The notes beneath the pieces are model-generated. The model saw only the letters and a program-made list of their open reading frames with translations. It was not told where the DNA came from and ran no database searches. From positions 930,001 to 994,000 of the forward strand of contig NZ_CANKWO010000001.1 in NCBI RefSeq assembly GCF_947487515.1: DNA of 64,000 bases. Direction: 5' to 3'. This DNA is from an uncultured Litoreibacter sp. Its GTDB lineage: Bacteria; Pseudomonadota; Alphaproteobacteria; Rhodobacterales; Rhodobacteraceae. Both the position numbers and the translations under genes were made by a program. Of this stretch, positions 37,022 to 46,469 are shown piece by piece. Positions within the stretch are counted from its first letter, which is position 1. Each line of letters begins with the position of its first letter.

Positions 37022-37707
37022 GCTTTCCCACCCACGACGCGGCGCGCCACATATTCGGATATTGCCACGGCTCCCAGCGCAATCACCAAAGACACCAACA
37101 CCAGTTTGCCAGCCTGACTTTCGCCGCCAGGCACCTGCAAGAACGCGTAGATCGCGGAGGGTATGGTTTGTGTCTGCCCGGGAATGGCCGCAACGAAGGT
37201 AATCGTCGCGCCAAATTCGCCGATGGCCTTTGCAAACCCCAATACCGCGCCCGCGATCACGGACGGCAACGCAGTTGGCAAGGTAATGGTGTAGAACACC
37301 CGCCACGGGGACGCGCCCAAGGTGACCGCCGCCTGTTCCAACTTGGGATCACTTGCCTCAAACCCGAGCCGGATCGCGCGCACCATCAACGGAAAGGCCA
37401 TAATCGCCGCCGCCAAAGCCGCGCCGGTCCAGCGAAACGCCAAAACGATGCCAAGCTCATTAAGCATCGCGCCGATCATCCCTTGTGTCCCGAAGGTCAA
37501 CAGCAACAAATAGCCCGTCACCACCGGCGGCAAAACCAAGGGCAATAACACCAAGCCGTTCACCAGCCCCTTGCCAACAAATTCACGTCGCGCCAGCAAA
37601 TGCGCCACCCAGATCGCCAGAGGCAAAACCAACATCGTCGCAACCAGCGATACACGTATCGACAGCCAGATTGCCGTCCACTCATGCGGTCCCAATCCCA
37701 ATGTCAT
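37018..37707 (-). CDS. modB: Molybdate ABC transporter permease
   Basis: This 229-residue inner-membrane permease has about five membrane segments and the binding-protein-dependent transport (EAA) loop, here EQAAVTLGASPWRVFYTITLP. Its ATG 37707 overlaps the modA stop as ATGA and its own stop overlaps modC in the same way, so the three proteins are translationally coupled. Confidence 0.95.
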   Translation of the reverse strand: MTLGLGPHEWTAIWLSIRVSLVATMLVLPLAIWVAHLLARREFVGKGLVNGLVLLPLVLPPVVTGYLLLLTFGTQGMIGAMLNELGIVLAFRWTGAALAAAIMAFPLMVRAIRLGFEASDPKLEQAAVTLGASPWRVFYTITLPTALPSVIAGAVLGFAKAIGEFGATITFVAAIPGQTQTIPSAIYAFLQVPGGESQAGKLVLVSLVIALGAVAISEYVARRVVGGKA

Positions 37708-38408
37708 GGCACACCAAACCCGTGAGCGGTGAAAACTGAACGAGCGGTCTTCGTTTGCAAAGCGTCCAATACCGCCCTCGCGCCTGCGTTCGCCCGAGCC
37801 GTCAAGGCTACGGGATAGCGGATCGGCAGGTCCTTTGACACGGGCCACATATGCACCAGTTGCACCGCAGGCTGCGCCACCACATCGCTGGCGTATACGA
37901 TCGCAAAGGGCACCTCGTTGCGCGCAACCAAGGTAAGGGCTGCGCGCGCACTATCGGTCTCGATCAGGCGCGGGGCGACTTTTTCCCACTGACCCGCGGC
38001 CTCCAGATAGGCTTTCGCGTAGATCCCGGCAGGCACCGATCCGACCAACCCCGTCGCCACATGTCCGTCCCCAGCCAATAGATCATCCAGCGTGCCCGCG
38101 TGGCCGCTGACCGCCACAAGCCGATTGTTTACCACCTCCACACGGCTGTTGGCGGCAACCGCCCCGCCCTGTATTGCCGCATCCATCCACTGGACGTTGG
38201 CAGAGAAGAAAATATCCGCAGGGGCCCCTTGCAACAGCTGTCGCGCCAACAATCCGCTGCCCCCATAAGAAATGCGCACGGGCATCCCTTGCGTGACTTC
38301 GTCCAAGGCCGATTTCAGGCTCGAGGCCGCAAAAATCACCACCTCTTCGGCCCAAACGGGCGCGGCAATCAGGGCAAAGGCCAAGGAGATGAACAAGCGA
38401 CGGATCAT
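37704..38408 (-). CDS. modA: Molybdate-binding periplasmic protein
   Basis: This 234-residue solute-binding protein has a signal peptide ending AAPVWA, then the ModA opening EVVIFAASSLKSALDEV, GGSGLLARQLLQGAPADIFFSA and the hinge strand VPFAIVYASDVVAQPAV. It is first in modABC. I see no clear ribosome-binding site at ATG 38408, nor a ModE-type operator in the 83-base gap to the divergent lyase gene. Confidence 0.95.
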   Translation of the reverse strand: MIRRLFISLAFALIAAPVWAEEVVIFAASSLKSALDEVTQGMPVRISYGGSGLLARQLLQGAPADIFFSANVQWMDAAIQGGAVAANSRVEVVNNRLVAVSGHAGTLDDLLAGDGHVATGLVGSVPAGIYAKAYLEAAGQWEKVAPRLIETDSARAALTLVARNEVPFAIVYASDVVAQPAVQLVHMWPVSKDLPIRYPVALTARANAGARAVLDALQTKTARSVFTAHGFGVP

Positions 38409-38491
38409 AGCGGTTGATTGTGGGCAATGTGCTGACAGGTGCAAGGCCAAATGCCACTTGAGACTCGACAAGAGGCGGCTAATCTACCCCC

Positions 38492-39466
38492 ATGATGACA
38501 TTTACCAAATCCGAACTAGAAGACGCCTGCACCCTCGCTTATCGGCATATGAATGCGACGCCGCAATATAGCTGGCCCTTGCTGAATGCGCGCACCGGCA
38601 CGCCCACATGGGTCAAACACGAAAACCACGGCCCCAGCGGCGCGTTCAAAATGCGCGGTGCGATAACCTTCATGGACTGGCTGACCCGCACTCATCCAGA
38701 CGTCCCAGGCATCTGCACGGCCACAAAGGGCAACCACGGCCAAGGTCAGGCACGGATGGCAACCGCCGCTGGATTGCGGGCGTTGATTTACGTTCCTCAC
38801 GGAAATTCGGTCGAGAAAAACGCCGCCATGCAGGCCTTCGGCGCCGAGTTGATAGAGCATGGCGCTGACTTCGACGAGGCGAGAACCGAAGCCATTCGTG
38901 TCGCCGCACTAGAAGGCTTGTTCATCGTGCCACCGTTCCACAAAGAGCTGGTGCGCGGGGTGGCCACCTACGCGTTTGAGCTGCTAAGCGCGCAGCCCGA
39001 CCTTGATACGATCTATGTCCCAATCGGGTGTGGCTCTGGCATTTGCGGCACCATTTTGGCCCGCGACGCCTTAGGGTTGAGAACAAAAATCGTGGGGGTT
39101 GTGTCAGACCGCGCGCAGACGGCGAAGCTTTCGGTTGAAGCTGGTCGGATGATCGAAACCGAGGCCCCCGACACCTTTGCAGATGGAATGGCCGTGCGTG
39201 TGCCGGTGCCTGAGGCTTTTGAAATCTACTCCAAAGGTGCTGAACGGATCATCGCCGTCTCTGACGATGAGGTCGCCGAGGCAATCCGTGCCTATTATCA
39301 CTGCACTCACAATTTGGCCGAAGGGGCGGGCGCTGCACCATTGGCGGGGTTGTTGCAAGAGAAACACCGAATGGCTGGCAAGACATGCGCTGTGATCCTT
39401 TGCGGCGGAAACATCGATACGGATTGGTTCTTGCAGGTCTTGCAAGGGAGAACACCAAAACTTTAA
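38492..39466 (+). CDS. PLP-dependent threonine/serine dehydratase-like enzyme
   Basis: This 324-residue fold-type II PLP enzyme has the Schiff-base Lys53 in GPSGAFKMRGA, substrate-loop residues TKGNHGQG, and the phosphate-binding glycine loop IGCGSGICG. It lacks the C-terminal ACT regulatory domain of biosynthetic threonine deaminase, so a catabolic dehydratase or racemase is more likely. It is divergent from modA, and no pathway neighbours narrow the substrate. Confidence 0.85.
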   Translation: MMTFTKSELEDACTLAYRHMNATPQYSWPLLNARTGTPTWVKHENHGPSGAFKMRGAITFMDWLTRTHPDVPGICTATKGNHGQGQARMATAAGLRALIYVPHGNSVEKNAAMQAFGAELIEHGADFDEARTEAIRVAALEGLFIVPPFHKELVRGVATYAFELLSAQPDLDTIYVPIGCGSGICGTILARDALGLRTKIVGVVSDRAQTAKLSVEAGRMIETEAPDTFADGMAVRVPVPEAFEIYSKGAERIIAVSDDEVAEAIRAYYHCTHNLAEGAGAAPLAGLLQEKHRMAGKTCAVILCGGNIDTDWFLQVLQGRTPKL

Positions 39467-39543
39467 CCCGATATTCGTTCCCTTCCCTATCTATTGGAGC
39501 TAAATTGGGTCTATCGGCGCGCAAACACGCCTTCGGAGCAGCA

Positions 39544-40020
39544 ATGTCACTCATCAAGATGAAACATCCGCCCTTGCGGATGGGCGGATCGCAAAAACGG
39601 GATGTACGCACCCAATTCGGAGCTTTGTGCTTTCGGGTGCAGGGCAAGGAAACCCAGATTTTGCTGGTCACATCGCGGAATTCACGGCGTTGGATTATCC
39701 CCAAGGGCTGGCCAATGGAGGACCAATCTCCCGCTCAGGCCGCCGCGATAGAGGCCTATGAGGAAGCCGGTGTAGAAGGAAAGGCCTTCAACATCTGCCT
39801 TGGGCTCTATTCCTACACAAAAGTCATGGATAAATCTGACGACTTGCCCTGTGCGGTTTCGGTTTTTCCAATGAAAGTTCAGAAAACTCGCAAAGTCTGG
39901 CCCGAAAGCAAGGAACGCAAACGCAAATGGTTTAGCGTGAAAAAGGCCGCTGCCCGCGTGCGCGAGCCTGAATTGCGCAAGATTATCAAGAACTTTGACG
40001 CCTCTTTGCTGAAATCATAA
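39544..40020 (+). CDS. NUDIX hydrolase with altered Nudix box
   Basis: This 158-residue protein has a fold-consistent layout and a Nudix box running from GWPMEDQ through EAYEEAGV. Compared with GX5EX7REUXEEXGU, the first Glu is Gln and the Arg is Ile, while the EE pair and the preceding Glu that bind metal remain. This form resembles diphosphoinositol-polyphosphate-type or other alphaproteobacterial NUDIX proteins. GGAG lies 5 bases before ATG 39544; an earlier in-frame start at 39385 lies inside the previous gene. Confidence 0.85.
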   Translation: MSLIKMKHPPLRMGGSQKRDVRTQFGALCFRVQGKETQILLVTSRNSRRWIIPKGWPMEDQSPAQAAAIEAYEEAGVEGKAFNICLGLYSYTKVMDKSDDLPCAVSVFPMKVQKTRKVWPESKERKRKWFSVKKAAARVREPELRKIIKNFDASLLKS

Positions 40021-40108
40021 ATCTACGCGCTTTGCGGTTAGGACTTGCTATCGCGTTGTGACAGCTTAAATTTACACCCCACACCAGTCACGAGGACCCT
40101 GAACCGGT

Positions 40109-40525
40109 ATGATCCGCTACGCTCTTTCTTGCGCAAAAGACCACAGCTTCGACAGCTGGTTTCAATCCGCCGATGCCTTCGACAAGCTCAAGGCCGCGGG
40201 CATGGTGACATGTGCCATATGTGGCTCTGGGGACGTGCAAAAGTCGATTATGGCCCCGCCTGTGCGCACATCATCCAAGGACGCCCCGCTATCGGCCCCG
40301 TCTTCCCCTGCTGAGCAGGCCCTGAAAGAGCTGCGCGAAAAGGTCGAGGCAACCTCCGAAGATGTTGGCGAGAACTTCGCCAGCGAGGCCCGCGCGATGC
40401 ATGACGGCACGGCCCCCGAACGCTCCATCTTCGGGGAAGCCAAAATCGAGGACGCAAAAGCGTTGATTGAGGACGGTGTGCCAGTGGTCCCCTTGCCCTT
40501 TGGACCAAATCGCAAGACCAACTAG
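40109..40525 (+). CDS. DUF1178-family protein
   Basis: This 138-residue protein of unknown function has a zinc-ribbon-like N-terminus (Cys8, His12, Cys35, Cys38 in the SCAKDH and CAICGSG segments), the conserved SFDSWF motif, an acidic middle and the C-terminal DGVPVVPLPF block typical of DUF1178. It is 73 bases ahead of lysC. Confidence 0.88.
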   Translation: MIRYALSCAKDHSFDSWFQSADAFDKLKAAGMVTCAICGSGDVQKSIMAPPVRTSSKDAPLSAPSSPAEQALKELREKVEATSEDVGENFASEARAMHDGTAPERSIFGEAKIEDAKALIEDGVPVVPLPFGPNRKTN

Positions 40526-40598
40526 CCCTACCCGCAGCCCTTGCCCTCAGCGCGCCAGCGGCCTAAGAGGCTGTTCGATACGACAAAGGGCAAAACCA

Positions 40599-41837
40599 AT
40601 GCCAAGACTGGTAATGAAATTCGGCGGCACATCTGTCGCCAACCTAGACCGCATCCGGCGTGCAGCAAAGCGTGTGGGTGTCGAGGTGGCCAAAGGGTAC
40701 GAAGTGATTGTGATTGTCTCGGCAATGTCGGGCAAAACCAACGAGCTTGTAGGCTGGGTCAACGAGACGTCACCGATGTATGACGCCCGCGAGTACGACG
40801 CGATTGTGTCTTCGGGCGAAAACGTCACCGCTGGCCTTATGGCGCTGACGTTGCAAGAAATGGATGTCCCCGCACGCAGCTGGCAGGGATGGCAAGTTCC
40901 GTTGAAAACGACGGACGCCCATGGCTCGGCGCGCATCGAAGAAATTCCAACCGCCAATTTGGACGCAAAGTTCAATGAAGGCATGAAGGTTGCGGTCGTT
41001 GCAGGCTTCCAAGGCATCAGCCCCGAGGGCCGGATCACCACTTTGGGGCGTGGCGGCTCAGACACGACCGCCGTTGCCTTCGCGGCCGCATTTGATGCTG
41101 AACGCTGCGACATCTACACCGATGTCGACGGGGTCTATACCACTGACCCGCGCGTCTCGGACAAGGCCCGCAAGTTGGACCGCATCGCCTTTGAAGAAAT
41201 GCTGGAGCTGGCGTCCCTTGGCGCAAAGGTGCTCCAAACCCGCTCGGTTGAACTCGCGATGCGCTTCGGCGTGAAGCTGCGGGTTCTCTCGAGCTTTGAA
41301 GAAATGGACGACAACGCAGGCACATTGGTATGTGCCGAGGAGGATATCGTGGAAAGCAATGTAGTCTCAGGCATCGCCTTCGTGCGCGATGAAGCCAAAA
41401 TGACCCTCATCTCGGTCGCTGACCGCCCGGGGATCGCCGCCGCAATTTTCGGACCTTTGTCCGAGGCGGGCGTGAATGTGGATATGATCATTCAAAACAT
41501 CTCTGAAGAAGGTCGCACCGATATGACCTTCTCTTGCCCTGTTGATGAGGTCGCGCGCGCAGAGAAAGCAATGGCGGAGGCCAAGGCCTCGGGCGAGATC
41601 AACTACCATGACCTACTCGCCGACACCGATGTGGCCAAAGTTTCTGTCGTGGGTATCGGCATGCGCAGCCACGCAGGTGTCGCCGCCAAAATGTTCCACG
41701 CCCTGCAATCAGAAGGCGTAAACATCAAAGTTATCACCACCTCCGAGATCAAAATTTCGGTGCTGATTGATCGCAAATACATGGAATTGGCTGTTCAGGC
41801 CCTGCATGACGCGTTTGAGTTGGAAAAGGCGGCCTAA
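40599..41837 (+). CDS. lysC: Aspartate kinase
   Basis: This 412-residue enzyme phosphorylates aspartate, the first step towards lysine, threonine and methionine. The opening VMKFGGTSV motif, the central GRGGSDTTAVAFAAAF block and two C-terminal ACT domains (from about residue 265) are present, the latter giving lysine/threonine feedback control by family. AAGGG lies 8 bases before ATG 40599. thrC, further along in this window, uses the downstream pathway. Confidence 0.96.
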   Translation: MPRLVMKFGGTSVANLDRIRRAAKRVGVEVAKGYEVIVIVSAMSGKTNELVGWVNETSPMYDAREYDAIVSSGENVTAGLMALTLQEMDVPARSWQGWQVPLKTTDAHGSARIEEIPTANLDAKFNEGMKVAVVAGFQGISPEGRITTLGRGGSDTTAVAFAAAFDAERCDIYTDVDGVYTTDPRVSDKARKLDRIAFEEMLELASLGAKVLQTRSVELAMRFGVKLRVLSSFEEMDDNAGTLVCAEEDIVESNVVSGIAFVRDEAKMTLISVADRPGIAAAIFGPLSEAGVNVDMIIQNISEEGRTDMTFSCPVDEVARAEKAMAEAKASGEINYHDLLADTDVAKVSVVGIGMRSHAGVAAKMFHALQSEGVNIKVITTSEIKISVLIDRKYMELAVQALHDAFELEKAA

Positions 41838-41861
41838 GCGCCGGCTCGGTAACCAAATCTG

Positions 41862-41898
41862 AACACTGTCAGCCCTCAGGTGTTGGCAGTGTTCTTTG
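41862..41898 (+). terminator. Terminator downstream of lysC
   Basis: GAACACTGTCA pairs with TGGCAGTGTTC (11 pairs including one wobble) around a 12-base loop, followed by TTT. It begins 24 bases after the lysC stop. The T-run is short, so termination may be partial. Confidence 0.65.
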
Positions 41899-42083
41899 GG
41901 GCCTTTGGATGCATAGGCCCCCGTGCGACCAATAATCGCGAGATGACGTCATTCCCCCCGTGATTCAACGACGAATTCATAAGCATTATTTGCATTCTAC
42001 CGCCAGTACGAATTCTCTGCCCTCCCATTCACTGACAAACTCCCCTATATCCCTTATGGAGACCAGTAAGGGGGGCGAAGAAA

Positions 42084-44339
42084 TTGCCCAAAGGATCAGA
42101 AAGTGAAAGCCGCAAGCTGCTTGGCCGCCTGCGCGATACTCTCGCCGAGGAGGGCGCGGGTCAGGAACGACTGGACCGGATCACCAGCATCATCGCGGGG
42201 TCTATGGGAACGGACGTGTGCTCGATCTACTTGCTGCGCGACGCCGAAACCTTGGAACTCTGCGCCACTGAAGGCCTGAACAAAGCGGCTGTCCACCAAA
42301 CCCGCATGCGCATCGGCGAAGGGCTGGTCGGCCGCGTGGCCAGAAGAAAAAGGCCGATCAACGCGCCAGATGCCCCCTCCGAACGCGGCTTTCGGTTTAT
42401 GCCCGAAACCGGCGAGGAAATTTACACGTCATTCCTAGGCTTGCCGATCCAACGTTTGGGCGAAACCTTGGGCGTATTGGTCGTGCAATCCAAGGACGAG
42501 CGCCGCTACTCCGAAGACGAGGTTTACGCCTTGGAGGTCGTGGCGATGGTTCTCGCCGAGATGACCGAGCTTGGCGCGTTTCAGGGCGAAGGGGCGGCCA
42601 TGAGCGCGCGCCACATCCAACAAGCCCTGTTTCGTGGCGGCATCGCGCAAGAAGGTGCCGCAGAAGGACAAGTGTACCTGCACGAGCCGCGCGTCGTCGT
42701 AACCAACCCGATCGCGGATGACCCCCATGCCGAACTCAAGCGCCTGCAGGATGCCATGCGGACCTTGCGTGGGTCAGTGGATGAAATGCTCGGCTCGATG
42801 GGGAAGAACTCTGACAAAGAGCAGGTAAAGGTTCTGGAAGCCTACCGTATGTTCGCCAATTCGCGATCTTGGGTGCGGCGGATGGAAGAAGACATCGCCC
42901 TTGGCCTGTCTGCCGAGGCCGCCGTCGAGAAAGAGCAATCCGCCACCCGTGCCCGCATGGAAAATGTGCCGGATGCCTATCTGCGCGAGCGGCTCCACGA
43001 CCTCGATGACCTCTCCAACCGGCTGTTGCGCCTGCTCACGGGGCAAGGCCAAGACACGGGCGCCGAGATCCCCGAGAACCCCATTCTGGTCGCCAAAAAC
43101 ATCGGCCCGGGTGAGCTGCTGGACTATGGCAAGAAGCTGAAGGGCATTGTGCTGGAGGAAGGCTCTGTCGGATCGCATGCGGCGATCGTGGCGCGGGCTT
43201 GGGCAATTCCACTGGTCATCAACGCAAAGCGTATTCTGACAGAGGCGCTGAATGGCGACCAAATCCTTGTGGACGGCGATCAAGGAATTGTGCATCTGCG
43301 CCCGGAAGAAAGCGTCGCCGCCGCCTTCCGCGACAAGATCGCCATGCAAACAGAGGCGCAGCAACGCTATGCCTCGATCCGCGAAAAACCGGCCACCTCA
43401 TTGGATGGCACCACGGTGTCCCTGCATATGAATGCCGGCCTTATGGCCGATTTGCCATCGCTGGAAAGTTCGGGGGCGCAGGGCGTCGGCTTGTTCCGAA
43501 CAGAGCTGCAATTTTTGACGCGCGCACGTGTGCCCCGACGGTCCGAATTGGCAACAATCTACGGGTCGGTTCTGGACGCGGCCAAAGGTAAGCAGGTCGT
43601 GTTTCGCACCCTTGATATCGGGTCGGATAAGGTCCTGCCCTATATGAAACCCACCGAGGAGCCGAACCCCGCAATGGGCTGGCGGGCCATTCGTGTGGGG
43701 TTGGACAAACGCGGCGTCATGCGGATGCAACTGCAAGCCCTGATCCGTGCAGCCCAAGGCCGCCCGCTATTGGTAATGTTCCCTTTTGTGGCGCAATTCG
43801 ACGAATTTCGCGAAGCCCGCCAGCAACTCCTGGACGAATTGGACCGCGAAGAGAAAATGGGCCATGTCATGCCGTCTGATGTCAAGATTGGCGCCATGTT
43901 GGAAACCCCGTCACTGGCCTTCGCACCGCGCCAGTTTTTCGAGATGGCCGATTTCATCTCAATCGGCGGCAACGATTTGAAACAGTTCTTCTTCGCAGCA
44001 GACCGCGAAAATGAGCGGGTGCGCAAACGCTACGACACGCTGAATGTAAGCTTTCTGACCTTCCTTGAGCAAATCGTGGCGCGATGCGACGCCACCAACA
44101 CGCCGGTCAGCTTTTGCGGCGAGGACGCGGGCCGACCGGTAGAAGCCATGTGCTTTGCCGCGATGGGGTTGCGGTCCCTCTCCATGCGCCCTGCATCAAT
44201 CGGCCCAGTCAAAAGCCTGCTGCGCCGCGTGGATTTAGCCGAGGTCAAAGATGTCATCGACACAGCGCGCGGCACCGGTGACCAATCGGTACGCGCGGCA
44301 ATCATGGATTACCTGACGGGGCGCAACGGGAAACCCTGA
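42084..44339 (+). CDS. ptsP: PTS-Ntr enzyme I (PtsP)
   Basis: This 751-residue phosphoenolpyruvate-protein phosphotransferase starts the nitrogen-related PTS. A GAF domain spans about residues 15-165 (TDVCSIYLL, EGLVGRVA). It is followed by the PTS enzyme I N-domain with phospho-His365 in GSVGSHAAIVARA and the PEP-binding TIM-barrel (GLFRTELQFL, NPAMGWRAIR, GGNDLKQFFF, SFCGEDAGRPV). The start is a TTG with GGGGGG 8 bases upstream. It follows lysC, as in many Rhodobacterales; no HPr or EIIA gene is nearby. Confidence 0.95.
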   Translation: MPKGSESESRKLLGRLRDTLAEEGAGQERLDRITSIIAGSMGTDVCSIYLLRDAETLELCATEGLNKAAVHQTRMRIGEGLVGRVARRKRPINAPDAPSERGFRFMPETGEEIYTSFLGLPIQRLGETLGVLVVQSKDERRYSEDEVYALEVVAMVLAEMTELGAFQGEGAAMSARHIQQALFRGGIAQEGAAEGQVYLHEPRVVVTNPIADDPHAELKRLQDAMRTLRGSVDEMLGSMGKNSDKEQVKVLEAYRMFANSRSWVRRMEEDIALGLSAEAAVEKEQSATRARMENVPDAYLRERLHDLDDLSNRLLRLLTGQGQDTGAEIPENPILVAKNIGPGELLDYGKKLKGIVLEEGSVGSHAAIVARAWAIPLVINAKRILTEALNGDQILVDGDQGIVHLRPEESVAAAFRDKIAMQTEAQQRYASIREKPATSLDGTTVSLHMNAGLMADLPSLESSGAQGVGLFRTELQFLTRARVPRRSELATIYGSVLDAAKGKQVVFRTLDIGSDKVLPYMKPTEEPNPAMGWRAIRVGLDKRGVMRMQLQALIRAAQGRPLLVMFPFVAQFDEFREARQQLLDELDREEKMGHVMPSDVKIGAMLETPSLAFAPRQFFEMADFISIGGNDLKQFFFAADRENERVRKRYDTLNVSFLTFLEQIVARCDATNTPVSFCGEDAGRPVEAMCFAAMGLRSLSMRPASIGPVKSLLRRVDLAEVKDVIDTARGTGDQSVRAAIMDYLTGRNGKP

Positions 44340-44356
44340 GCGGTCCACCAGCGCAT

Positions 44357-44396
44357 AAAAAAACCCGCCATCTGAAAAATCCAGATGACGGGTTTT
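44357..44396. terminator. Bidirectional terminator between ptsP and the EcsC gene
   Basis: AAACCCGCCATCTG pairs with CAGATGACGGGTTT (one mismatch) around a 7-base loop. On the minus strand it is followed by seven T and on the plus strand by TTTT, so it can serve both convergent genes. The rest of the gap to 44509 shows nothing else. Confidence 0.85.
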
Positions 44397-44509
44397 ACCA
44401 GCAAGAGGGAAACTTGCTGAAAACTCTTTACTTACTCGTGCCTCAGGTACCTGCAGTTGATCAATTACCCGCCACAAAGGCAGGTAACATGAGGAAAGTT
44501 ATCGAAAGG

Positions 44510-45286
44510 TTAACGATCGCTGAGTTTCCCGAAAATTTCCGCCCGAAATAACTCAACCAATGCTGCGCGATCTGATCCGGTCTCTTCCGCCAGCTTGCGC
44601 AACCCAAAGCTGACGTGGGCCATTTCCTGATAGTAACTGGTAAAACTGTAGTTGATCGCGGCCCCCGTCACCGCCCCCAAAACCGGCACCATTTGCGCCG
44701 CCAACTTCTGCCCCAGCACCACTGCCAACTTGGGGGATATGGTCTTGATCATGGTGTGGAGCGTGACGCCAGTGACGCTGGCCCGCAACGTCAAGAAGCT
44801 GAGGTCTGTGCTGTCATCCTCTGCCAAAGGTCCGGCAGAGGCGAACACCTGCAAACATTCCGCCCGCGTGTCAGGATGCGAGGGGTCAAATCCGTGCTCA
44901 TTGGCAATTCCCTGAATGGCCCGCAAAATGACTGTTGTTGTCAACGGAAGCTCCGCGAGCGAGGATGCAAACCCGCCAAAACCTCCTGCGGCCCCTGTTC
45001 CCATGGTGACCGCGCGGGTCATCCAATGGCTGGCGTCAGGCGCGGCATTGCGGGACACTGCGGCGGCCTCAAAGCTGAACTCCAAAGCCTTTAGCGTTGC
45101 GGCGTCCAGACCTTCACGGGCCGTATCTGGCAGGTGATCCAGCAATCCATCCGCTTGCGCCCCCAATGTTCCGAGAAGCTTCAGCCCCACCCCGCGCGCA
45201 TTGCGGTAGCGAGTTGCGAGTTCTTCGATCTGCACCTCTATAGGCGGGTCGGCGGGCACGATGGGCGATAAAATGATGTGATCCAT
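44510..45286 (-). CDS. EcsC-family protein
   Basis: This 258-residue protein has Ala/Gly-rich amphipathic helices (TMGTGAAGGFGGFASSLAELPL) and the family C-terminal block GAVTGAAINYSFTSYYQEMAHVSF. EcsC proteins take their name from a Bacillus ABC-exporter locus, but their biochemical role is unknown. ATG 45286 lies 5 bases after the GNAT stop, which suggests cotranscription. No signal peptide is visible. Confidence 0.85.
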   Translation of the reverse strand: MDHIILSPIVPADPPIEVQIEELATRYRNARGVGLKLLGTLGAQADGLLDHLPDTAREGLDAATLKALEFSFEAAAVSRNAAPDASHWMTRAVTMGTGAAGGFGGFASSLAELPLTTTVILRAIQGIANEHGFDPSHPDTRAECLQVFASAGPLAEDDSTDLSFLTLRASVTGVTLHTMIKTISPKLAVVLGQKLAAQMVPVLGAVTGAAINYSFTSYYQEMAHVSFGLRKLAEETGSDRAALVELFRAEIFGKLSDR

Positions 45287-45291
45287 CTGCC

Positions 45292-45783
45292 CTAAATGTG
45301 TTCGGAGGACCCCTTTTTCAAGGATGTCACCTCCCCCTCGACACCGTCCCAATCCCACAGGCCCAACACTCGGTCAGGATTGGTAGGAGGGGGCATCTGG
45401 ACACCGTGAAGCATCTTGAAGCCAAATTTTCCGTAGTATGAGGCGTCACCAACGAGCAGCACGCGCGCCCACCCCAGTGCCTTGGCCCGCGCCAAGCTGT
45501 CGCGCACCAATGCGCCCCCTAGTCCCTCCCCCTGACGGGTCGGGTGGACTGCAACAGGGCCCAGCAACAATGCGTCTTCCTCACCCACGCGGATCGGCCA
45601 ATACCGGATTGCCCCCCCAAGAATCCCCGCCTCGTCGCATGCCACCAACGACAGATCCGGCACTGGCGGAACCCCATCACGCAGCCTGTAGGACGACAAT
45701 GCAGAACGTCCGGGCGCGAATGATAGGTCATATAAGGCCTCTACAGCCCACCAATCCTGCGGTGTTTCTAGCCTAAGTTCCAC
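45292..45783 (-). CDS. GNAT-family N-acetyltransferase
   Basis: This 163-residue single GNAT domain has the acetyl-CoA pyrophosphate loop HPTRQGEGLGGALV, followed by a motif-B-like VLLVGDASYYGKFGFKML segment characteristic of the YhbS-type subgroup. The start codon is GTG 45783. The substrate is not predictable. It lies 80 bases from the divergent flavin reductase gene and directly upstream of the EcsC gene. Confidence 0.88.
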   Translation of the reverse strand: MELRLETPQDWWAVEALYDLSFAPGRSALSSYRLRDGVPPVPDLSLVACDEAGILGGAIRYWPIRVGEEDALLLGPVAVHPTRQGEGLGGALVRDSLARAKALGWARVLLVGDASYYGKFGFKMLHGVQMPPPTNPDRVLGLWDWDGVEGEVTSLKKGSSEHI

Positions 45784-45863
45784 GTTCTTCGCCCGATTTT
45801 CCCTTTCGGCGCAGTCTACATGGCGCTACCTCTTGGGCAACCAAGAAGAGGAAACTGACGCCA

Positions 45864-46469
45864 ATGTTCTACCGCCCCGAGGATGGCCATAACCTGCCAC
45901 ATAATCCGTTCAATGCCATCGTCTCCCCGCGCCCGATTGGCTGGATCTCCACACGCGGGGCTGACGGGTCCGAGAACCTCGCCCCCTATTCCTTTTTCAA
46001 CGCGGTGGCCTATGTCCCGCCTCAGGTGATGTTCTCATCCACCTCGGCCAAGCCTGACCGCGACGGCACGAAGGACAGCGTCTCCAACATTCGCGAAACC
46101 GGCGTGTTTTGCGTGAATGTGGTCGAATACGCGATGCGCGACGCGATGAATATGACCTCGGGGCCTTGGGATCGGGAGGTGGATGAATTCGACAAGGCGG
46201 GCATCGCGCGCGCTGAATGCGACACGATCGCCTGCTCCCGCGTGGCGCAAGCCCCTGCCAGTTTGGAATGCAAGCTGACCCAGATCGTGCAACTTCCGGG
46301 CGAGGCAAATTTCGCGGTCTTCGGGGAGGTTGTGGGCGTGCACATGCGCGATGACTGCATGGTTGACGGCATGTTCGACGTGACCAAGTTCAAGCCCTTG
46401 GCGCGGCTTGGGTACAAGGATTACACCCACGTCGGGGAGATCTTCAGCCTGACACGACCGGGCGAATAG
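45864..46469 (+). CDS. Flavin reductase-like FMN-binding protein
   Basis: This 201-residue protein has the split-barrel flavin reductase domain: the N-terminal NAIVSPRPIGWISTRGADGS segment and the FSSTSAKPDRDGTKDSVSNIRETG phosphate-binding region. Such proteins use NAD(P)H to reduce FMN or act as stand-alone flavoenzymes. GAGGAAA lies upstream of the ATG. The partner oxygenase, if any, is not in this window. Confidence 0.88.
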   Translation: MFYRPEDGHNLPHNPFNAIVSPRPIGWISTRGADGSENLAPYSFFNAVAYVPPQVMFSSTSAKPDRDGTKDSVSNIRETGVFCVNVVEYAMRDAMNMTSGPWDREVDEFDKAGIARAECDTIACSRVAQAPASLECKLTQIVQLPGEANFAVFGEVVGVHMRDDCMVDGMFDVTKFKPLARLGYKDYTHVGEIFSLTRPGE

